Both the position numbers and the translations under genes were made by a program. A stretch of 64,000 bases of DNA from Massariosphaeria phaeospora (Eukaryota > Ascomycota > Dothideomycetes > Pleosporales). The notes beneath the pieces are model-generated. The model saw only the letters and a list, made by a program, of their open reading frames with translations, made no database searches and was not told the origin of the DNA. This document shows, one piece after another, positions 56,590 through 64,000 of this stretch (position 1 is its first letter; every line of letters starts with the position of its first letter). The stretch is taken from positions 1,116,001-1,180,000 of the forward strand of contig JAADJZ010000001.1 of NCBI GenBank assembly GCA_011032825.1, given 5' to 3'.

Positions 56590-58151
56590 ATCTAAATCGA
56601 TAGCTTCGCAATCGTCGCCTCCGTTTTGCCACTGCACTATGTGGGCCGATGACTCATTGCCAACGAATAAACCTCCTCGCACGCTTTGGCCCACGCTACG
56701 CCACCCATCGCCCGTTTTGGCAACGCATACCACTCCGTGCGCACGAGCAAGAACGAAGACGAAGACACCTCCACCTAAGACTTACCTAATCTACTGCGCG
56801 GACTTATCCGGCAACTTCTTTGCCGCTCCCATACTCAGGTACATTTCCGAAGCCATCATTCTGCCACTTATTCCTGAATCTGTTCTTATACATGCCTCTA
56901 TCTAGATCTTCAGCTAGTACGCTTCTATCACCATCATCGAAAAGAAGCTTTTCCCCTGGACCTGGCTCAGCTCTGCTCTGCTCTGCTCTGTTCGGTTCGA
57001 TCCGGATCTCTTGTGCTTTTACATCATCATACCTATAGCTCGTTCATCCGAGCTTCTTCTCTCTTTCCTCTGAGCCTGCCTCCCTTTTTTTCTTCTCTCG
57101 AACTGCATAGCGTGGAGTTTGAATCGATCGGTTGATGGAAGGAAAGCTTCTTTCCATTGTGCTTACTTACCTGCGCAAGCACGGCTCCAGGTAGCCGCTT
57201 TCTTGCTATACTCCTGGATCGGGGGGGGTTTCCTTTTACATGGCGTTTTTTGGCGGGCAGGCACTACTCGCTGCTTGGACTGTCGGGCGGGCTTCTGGCT
57301 TTCTGGCTTCGGACATGTTTCTGCCGATGAAAGAGAGAGAGAGAGACCTTTTTCCTCTCCCTGTGTGTCTGGGTTACAGTATGTTATAGCCGCTGCCGCC
57401 CTGTCTGAGCGGTTGCGAGGGCCGGTTTTGCATACCTGAGGATGGGGTTGCAGAGGGGAAGCATATAAGTAGGCTATGAATGAGAGTGCTTGATTAGTAG
57501 TGATCGGACAAGACTGTGCATTTTGACACTGGTGATAATGTGATGCGTGTTAGCTGCGTGGGGAACCAGAAGGCGTTGCATTGCATTGCATGGTATGTTT
57601 GCTTGCCTGGCTTCTCTTCTCCAGACGCACGCACGCAGCAGGGAAACAATGGAGTTTGGGGGCCTAGCAAGCCCTGTCACACACAAACACACAACAGTAC
57701 ACATCTTGACCGGTTCAACCAGGCTGAGGCGGAGACGAACACGTCACTCGAGTAGGCAGCCAACACGCCTTACCACATGCGGCGAGACATATTCGCCCGT
57801 TGCGAAAACCGCTGCCTGCGGTGTGAGTCACACAGAAAAGGTCCTTCGAGTCACAAGCAGAAAAGGGACCGAGGGTTTTGCTAATGGATTGGGATTGATT
57901 GTGATTGGGTATGGTTTGGTGTGTCTAGGTAGTATAGTGGAGCCGCCGCCGCTGTTGTGTGACATGGCATGGCCTGATGATTTGGAGAGCGAAGGGGGCG
58001 AGGGAAGGGGGAACGAACTATAGCTACTGCAGCGGTTCGGGGCTGTGGATCATCCTGCTAGCGAAAACCGCTGGAGAAAAAGAGACAATAACGCTGATGG
58101 GTGAACAGCCAAGAACAACGGGTTTGGAAGGGAAGAAAGTCGATGCTGTGA
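56590..58151. other. Long intergenic region, convergent
   Basis: 1.56 kb between the PHD gene (+) and AsnRS (-). It contains a (GA)n microsatellite at 57332-57346 and CT-rich tracts. Open frames here have no coding character. No tRNA-like cloverleaf was found. Confidence 0.5.
57332..57346. repeat. (GA)n microsatellite
   Basis: About seven AG/GA units in a row in intergenic DNA. Confidence 0.8.
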
Positions 58152-59996
58152 TCAAGGCTTGCAGCGGCCGAAGTAGCGCGGGTACAAGCAGCAGTCGCGG
58201 ACGGTGTGCTGCTTGCAGAGCCAGGCGAGGAAGCGCTCGAGTCCGAGGCCGTAGCCGCCGTGGGGAGAGCTGCCGTATCTGGGCACGGTGTCAGTAATAT
58301 GGACAACACATAGGAGGCGCAGGAGCAAAACTCACTTCCTTTGATCCGTATACCAGTAGTACGCCGCGGGATCAATCTGCTCCCGCGCGAAGCCGGCCAT
58401 CAACTCGTCATACTCATCCATCCTCATGCTGCCTCCGACGATCTCGCCGACGCCGGGCATCAAGCAGTCTACGCTCTCCGTGACACGCGCGTCGTCCTTG
58501 TCCTTCAGCATGTAGAAGGCCTTGATCTCGGTGGGGAAGTGGGTGAGGAAGATGGGCCGGTTGATGATGTCGGTCATGCGGCGCTCCGCCGCCTCGGCGA
58601 TGTCGTCGCCGAACTTGTGGGGCTCGCCGTGCTCGTTGGGGATCTTGTGCTCGACGAGCCAGTCGATGGCGTCCTGGTACTTCATGCGCGTGAAGGGCCG
58701 CTCCGGCACCTGGAACTCCGGGTTGAGGTCGAGGATGTACTGCTTGATGGCGGGGTCGGCCATGGTGACTTCGAGGACGCGGCACATGACCTCCTCGAGG
58801 TGGTCCAGCAGATCGTTGAAGTTGATAAAGTCTAGCTCGGCTTCGATGTGCGTGTACTCGGCCAAGTGGCGTCGGGTGAGAGACTTTTCGGCGCGGAAGG
58901 ATTTCTCGATGCAGTAGACGTCGCCCATGGAGGGCAGGCAGGTTTCGAGGTAGAGCTGTGAGGATTGCGTGAGGTAGGCTTCTTCGTTGTAGTAGCCAAA
59001 TTTGAAGAGTGTTGCGCCACCTTCGACTTGAGTCTGTACGAGCGCTGGGGGGCTGACTTTGCGCAGGCGGAGCTCTTTGTACACGGTGTTGAAGGCGAAC
59101 TCAACAGCATCGCGGACAATCATGACTTTAGATGCTGTCTCGCCTCGGAGTGTGAGGTGTCGCAGATCGAGGAGGGTGGCATGTTCGGCTGTGGATATGT
59201 TAGACTAGAGTGATGAGTGTGTTGGGGACCCTAGATGAATAAACATACTATCCTTTGACACACGGTTGGTGATGGCATCTTCTCCACCCGCGGCCTTCCA
59301 CCCAGAGTGAATCTTGTAGAAGTCTGCGTGCAGTTCGCGACCGTTGGGAGCATGCGCGCCTTCTGGGACTGCCCGAAGCTCACCCAGAATCTCAATGCTC
59401 GTTTCGCGAGTCAATGTGAGGGCGTCATATGTCTTTGCGAGCGGGCCGGTGAAGATGACCTGCATAAGCCCGTACCCGTCTTTTAATGTAAGGAACATGA
59501 CCTCCTTCTGTCTTCGCTCCCGATGCACTCTGCCAAAAACCCTGACGCGTGTGCCTTTCGTATCGGAGCCGTTGCCCAGTTTAATCTTCTCCGGCGCCGT
59601 GTCGTCAAGCTTGATTCTTATGGGCGTTGGTAGACTGGAATCCTCCTCAATCACGATCTTCTTTGCCTCCTCGAGCACCTTTTTTCTGTCCGCATCCTCT
59701 TTCGTTCGCAGCACGAGTTGCTCCTGCTCCTTCTCTGCCTTCTTCTTTTGTGTCTTCGCATAGTTGACCGCCTTCTTCATTGCGGCCTTGGCCACGGGTT
59801 TCCATTCTGACGTTGCGGTTGCATCTGAACCTTCAGGTGCATCCCCAGTGTCACTTTTACGAGTGACGAACTTGTGCCACTCGCCGTGCGAGAGCACCGC
59901 GAAACCCAACGATTTGTAGGGCGAGGTCTCGTCGCCATTCTGTGATGTTGAATCCTGGCCGACGTCCTCGTCAATGTAGTAAGTGGTCTCAGCCAT
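58152..59996 (-). CDS. Cytosolic asparaginyl-tRNA synthetase (class IIb)
   Basis: 575 residues from exons 59249-59996, 58336-59188 and 58152-58278. Introns are 59189-59248 (GTATGT...CTAAC...ACAG) and 58279-58335 (GTGAGT...CTGAC...CAG). The eukaryotic N-terminal extension (1-110) ends in a Lys/Glu-rich helix. The OB-fold anticodon domain includes [26 protein letters not shown]. The catalytic core has [13 protein letters not shown], motif 2 ([30 protein letters not shown]) and motif 3 ([14 protein letters not shown]), and the end [15 protein letters not shown] typical of AsnRS. Activity: charges tRNA-Asn with asparagine in the cytosol. AspRS is excluded by the C-terminal YPR.xGRC.P signature. 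Confidence 0.95.
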
Positions 59997-60392
59997 GGTG
60001 ATTAATCAGTCGACGAGCGGTTTGTGTTGGCGGTTGTAAGTTGTCGTGCTTCGCGTTCTTCAGGAAATTACATGAGTGGGAGTCACTCTTCGGTGGGGCT
60101 GATTCATAACCCCTCCAAACCCAATTGTGGCGCATGCTGTGGCGCATGTAAATACCCCTCACCCTCAAGCTCATCTCCTCATGAGAGCCGCTAGAATACA
60201 TGGTAAGTATCAGGTTTCGTCGTTGTTACTTGGAAGACTGGGTATGCCCTTCCAAATACTATTATAATTGCGTGCGTTAATGGTATCATCATGTCAATTC
60301 CGTGCTGACAAATCACCTACGTTCTTTAAGCTTCAAGGAACATAGGGAACATCCTTCCACTACCTATTCGATCTGATACAGCCTCTTTAAGA
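59997..60392. other. Divergent promoter region (AsnRS / DOPA-dioxygenase-like)
   Basis: 396 bp between two divergent start codons. No ORF or RNA gene supportable. Confidence 0.5.
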
Positions 60393-61117
60393 ATGGCCGA
60401 TCCTAGTTTGTATACGTACACATCACCGCTCGAAGGCTGCCAAGACCTGCCACCATTACCAACGCAAGTCCTTGTGATTCCCATGTTGTTCAAGTCACTA
60501 ACAGGTCGAGCAGTGATATCTCTGAAGACGGCAAATCCTATGTGAATCCGCCAGCGGAAAAGAGAAGTGAAGCCTACGACTCATTTGTGTCTCCGATCAC
60601 CAATGGTATTCGCGGCGGGTTTGAGTATACCTTCCCTCATACGTCCAACCATATAAGGACGGACCTGACATGGTGCTAGCATTCATGTCTACTTCCTCCA
60701 AAGTGATGCCGAGGAACTCAAGTATGCCACAGAACTATGGGAGCGCATACGACGTGAATGTGATTACACCGAAAACACCGTGTAACTGCTGTCCTAACGA
60801 AGCACCATAGTTCCAGAGCTTAGGATTTACAAAGTCTGGGACAAAGCGATCGGGCCTCATCCACTGGGCATGTTCGAAGTGAATTTGTTCACTCCAGGTA
60901 CCCTATCACCATGAGCACACGAGTAGTAGGTACTGACAGCGTCCTAGAGCAGTTCGGCGCCTTCGTTCCCTGGCTCGTGATCCACAGAGGTCCACTGTCG
61001 GCATTGATTCATCCGAATACGGGTGATGATGAGAGAGACCACACACAACGCGCTACATGGATGGGACATCCGCTGCCACTGAACCTCAAGTTGTTCAAAA
61101 AAGCAAAGGCTCAGTGA
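60393..61117 (+). CDS. DOPA 4,5-dioxygenase-family protein
   Basis: 172 residues from five exons: 60393-60463, 60514-60624, 60680-60759, 60811-60897 and 60948-61117. Introns 2-4 are GT-AG (GTATAC, GTGATT and GTACCC donors). Intron 1 (60464-60513) is best modelled as GC-AG with donor GCAAGT and branch CTAAC. The product starts MADPSLYTYTSPLEGC and carries the family motifs RGGFDIHVYF (metal His), WERIRREFPELRIYKVWD, GPHPLGMFEVNLFTPEQFGAFVPWLVIHRGPLSALIHPNT and DHTQRATWMG. Known: PF08883 proteins include the Amanita DOPA extradiol dioxygenase; most ascomycete members have unknown substrates. Phases sum to 173 codons. Confidence 0.88.
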
Positions 61118-61408
61118 GAGATGAAGTATCATCACATACATAAGTATTAGGTTGAGAGTCTTCTTTGAGCACGTAAAATTGGACCAGCTGGTATGTAATC
61201 GACTGAACTTCTTAGCGCAGTCTAACACGATGTGATGCTGCTATGACTCCTTGGTACAATTGGCTCATCGCCCTGGCGCTGATTCCCTGGGCTAACACGG
61301 GTTCCATAACTGTATCGAGGGCACCGCTTCTTCTGGGGCAAACCGTAGCTATGCCCGGCACTCGATCGTTTTTCTAACATCCACTGCCACTATTGGTTTC
61401 AGCGAAAC
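61118..61408. other. Convergent 3' region
   Basis: 291 bp between the dioxygenase-family gene and SRP14. Nothing recognised. Confidence 0.45.
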
Positions 61409-61901
61409 TCATCCTTTGGTCTCTGTTTTGACGTCGCCGGCAACACCCTTCTTCTTTTTCTTGTCCTTCTTCCCTTTTTTCCGGTCCCGCTTCTTAAGCC
61501 CGCTCATACCAGTCTTGCACGCTTCTGCATATCGCGCAAAAAACGCATCTAGTTGATCCGGTTGCACAATTGTCGATATCTTGATCTTTTCGATGCTCTT
61601 CCTGTCGGTACCTTTGTACGGCGTTGACTTGTTGTTCGATGCGTGTATTATAACGGGGACTGCCTGTTCGGGATGCGTGTCCCAGAGCGGATCGTCTAGA
61701 ACCTTTGTCGGCGAAGGCGCAGCATTTTCCGTCTGGTATGACAGTCGCTTTTGCGTCAGATAGATGCTTCCGTGACCCTTGGTGCGGTTGTGCTCGAAAA
61801 GATTGGTGAGCTGTGTGAAGAACTACGGCCATAAATTAGTGATGTGTTGCTAATTTGGCTGGCCAACATACCTCCTCATTGCTAAGGTGATCACCGGCCA
61901 T
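61409..61901 (-). CDS. srp14: Signal recognition particle subunit SRP14
   Basis: 147 residues from exons 61872-61901 (10 codons, MAGDHLSNEE) and 61409-61822, with a 49-bp intron (GTATGT...CACTAAT...GTAG). The SRP9/14 fold is recognisable from EEFFTQLTNLFEHNRTKGHGSIYLTQKRL, the mid-region VPVIIHASNNKS...KISTIVQPDQLDAFFARYAEACKTGMSGLKKRDRKK, and a Lys-rich tail typical of fungal SRP14. Known role: Alu-domain subunit of SRP that helps pause elongation while nascent secretory chains are targeted to the ER. Confidence 0.93.
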
Positions 61902-62301
61902 CTCGGATACCTCGCGCTATGGTGTTGTGGTGGCCATGCGCGGTGTCGTGTGCGGGGATCCAAAAAGTAGTGGGGATGGATGTGAGGCGGCACTCGCTCC
62001 TCACCGCTCTGGGCAGAAATTGTTTGATTCTCGCTCGCGCTCTCCACTGAGACGTTATCTACTATGCTGGATACAGCAGGACTATGTAGAGATCAATGCA
62101 AACCTCCTGGCATAGGCTGAAATGCCTTATACCGTCAAGGGGATCGCCTTGAACCGCCGCTTTTCTCGATGGGCAATGATTCTGCCTAGGCGGTGAGCTA
62201 GCGCGGGGCGACAATTCCGAGCTCGAGCTCTCGCGACACGCAGAATTCTACTCACAAACTCGTACCTAATCACCCTACCCACTCCTCCCGTCCTCCAAAC
62301 C
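61902..62301. other. Divergent promoter region (SRP14 / SGD1)
   Basis: 400 bp between divergent start codons. No further feature seen. Confidence 0.5.
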
Positions 62302-64000
62302 ATGCGGCAGAAGTACGGAGGTCCTAAACTGCCCAAGGAGTTACGGGATCAAGTAGGAGGTATGTACTATGTCGACGTTTATGAAAGGCTTTTAGAGGCT
62401 GAGACTTCGAAGACCCTGCGAATCAAGAGAAGAGCGAACGTCGATTCAGTACGCCAATAAATCGCAAAGATCGTCGCAAAGCTGGACGAGTGGCAAAGAG
62501 GGCAGACAACTCCCAGCAGGCACGCCGGACTGCTCAGCAAGCCCAGACACGTAGAAATGAGCATCGTGACAATCAACTTCAAGGCGCAAGGCGCCGTAAA
62601 GCCGACGAAGAGAAGGATTCCGATAAAGACAAATCAATCACTTCAAAGTCAGTAGTGGGGGCAAGGGATTCAAAGAAGACACCGAAAAGTATCTTGAAAA
62701 AGACCACAGGATCAACAGAACCAGTCCAGGCCAGCGTCTCACGCACTACCAAGGACAAAATAGCGGAGGCTGATGCTGAGATAGCAGCGCTAGAAAAGAG
62801 ATTGGGCATCAAAGGCAATAAGAAAGCGAAAGGTGCTGAGGGTGGATTGGATGATCTGTTTCGAGATCTTGGTGACTTCGATGGTGACGAAGAAGCAGTC
62901 CTGGAGAGTACTGTGAAGAGGAAGAGGCCAGCAGATGAAGACTGGCTTGCAAGCAAGAGACGGAAAGCTTTGGGTGAAGTGACGGAACCCTCTAGCGACG
63001 AGGAAGACGACTATGATGAGTTGGATGATCTGGATTCAATAGAAGGATCTGAGCTGGATGATATAAATAACGAAAGCGACGTCTTCGAAGGTTTCGAATC
63101 AGAAGAAGAGAGCTCTGTACCCATCAAGCCACGCGTGCGAGAGAACCCATACGTCGCTCCGGTCACTGCAAATGCGCCGGATTCCAGCAAATATGTACCA
63201 CCTGCATTGAGAGTGGCCCCGTCGTCCGACGCCGAAGCTCTGGCCCGACTCAGGAGACAAATCCAAGGACTACTTAATAGACTTTCTGACGCAAAGGTAC
63301 TCACAATACTGCGCGACATTGAACAAATCTATCAGAATAACCCGCGCGCCTACGTCACAACCACCCTCATAGATCTACTCATGGGGCTTCTAGCCGACCC
63401 TACCATCCTTTTGGATACGTTCCTGATCCTCCATGCCGGCTTTATCGCTGCTGTTTACAAAGTTATCGGCCCCGACTTTGGCGCTCAGATTGTAGAGCGA
63501 ATTGTATCTGAATTTGATAAGCAGTACGAGAACAACAAGGACGGCAACGGGAAACATACAACGAATCTGATATCTGTCGTGGCGGACTTGTATACTTTCC
63601 AGCTGGTTGGTAGTAATCTAGTCTTTGACTACATCAAACTGTTCTTGGGCGAGCTGTCACAGATCAATACAGAATTACTGTTGAGGGTTGTGAGGTTGTC
63701 TGGGCCCCAGCTCCGACAGGATGACCCAAGTTCAATGAAGGATATCGTCATGCTCCTACAGAAATCTGTCGCCGACGTTGGGAAAGACACCCTGCCGGTG
63801 CGGACCAAGTTCATGATAGAGACGATAACTGACCTCAAGAACAACCGCATGAAAACTGGGGTGGCAGCTTCGGCCGTACTCAGTGAGCATACGACCATGA
63901 TGAAGAAACAGCTCGGCACATTGAACTCTCGTAACCTCAAAGGTACGGAGCCCTTGCGGATCGGCCTAGCGGACATCCGGGAGACGGAAAAGAAGGGGAA
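62302..64000 (+). CDS. sgd1: Sgd1 / NOM1 nucleolar MIF4G-domain protein, 5' part (runs off window)
   Basis: Exons 62302-62359 and 62413 to beyond the window end, with intron 62360-62412 (GTATGT...GAAG). The joined start MRQKYGGPKLPKELRDQVGGDPANQEKSERRFSTPINRKDRRKAGR has the NRK(D/E)RRK motif typical of the family. A basic and acidic disordered region to about residue 290 follows. The MIF4G domain begins near NRLSDAKVLTILRDIEQIYQNNPRAYVTTTLIDLLMGLLADPTILLDTFLILHAGFIAAVYKVIGPDFGAQIVE. The MA3 domain should lie beyond the edge. Known role: nucleolar protein required for 18S rRNA and 40S biogenesis, partner of the Fal1/eIF4A3-type helicase. Confidence 0.9.

Noticed and set aside
57119..58297. Several plus-strand ORFs of 80-160 codons after the PHD gene
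   Set aside because: Poor coding composition, overlap the AsnRS 3' end or microsatellite DNA, and have no domain.

Overview
The window reads as nuclear DNA of a filamentous ascomycete (Pezizomycotina, most likely Dothideomycetes/Pleosporales; the class is inference). Genes carry short introns of about 47-190 bp with GTRNGT donors, CTAAC/CTGAC-like branch points and YAG acceptors. The transposons show CpA-to-TpA (RIP-type) damage, and the first gene resembles the Woronin-body tether family of filamentous ascomycetes.

Layout. 1-14459: the 3' part of a giant repeat protein of the leashin/'involucrin repeat' type, open at the left edge. 14996-21292: two minus-strand nuclear ATPases, a Prp2/DHX16 spliceosomal helicase and Rad54, the latter with a start codon split by an intron. 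21591-33550: a 12-kb transposon island. An old, RIP-degraded pogo/Fot1 transposon (21975-33227) is interrupted by a complete Ty3/Gypsy chromodomain retrotransposon (22059-29190, 500-bp LTRs, CATAT target duplication), a second pogo/Fot1 element (29492-31355, TA duplication) and a 391-bp foldback MITE (31527-31917, 10-bp duplication). Removing the second pogo and the MITE in silico restores one continuous host reading frame, and removing the retrotransposon rejoins its 5' end. 33550-36555: gene-poor, with a secreted PL7-type lyase and decayed fragments, including one Spt5-like KOW segment.

36556-64000 is gene-dense and conserved: an unknown conserved fungal protein; SURF6/Rrp14 (ribosome biogenesis); a divergent pair of respiratory complex I genes (23-kDa Fe-S subunit and mitochondrial acyl carrier protein); Vps74/GOLPH3; Snf5; a secreted endonuclease/exonuclease/phosphatase-family protein; a PA2G4/Cdb4-like protein; an Rco1-like double-PHD protein; cytosolic asparaginyl-tRNA synthetase; a DOPA-dioxygenase-family protein; SRP14; and the 5' part of Sgd1/NOM1, open at the right edge.

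The conserved genes do not form one pathway. Themes are chromatin and DNA repair (Rad54, Snf5, Rco1), RNA and ribosome biogenesis (Prp2, SURF6, Sgd1, PA2G4), translation and targeting (AsnRS, SRP14), and mitochondrial complex I. The most unusual object is inside the retrotransposon: an antisense ORF with a perfect Zn(II)2Cys6 spacing followed by a coiled coil, lying between the 3' LTR and the end of pol, with an acidic activation-domain-like frame one base out of register after it. All exon joins were derived by eye from splice signals and reading-frame arithmetic; none is backed by transcript data.
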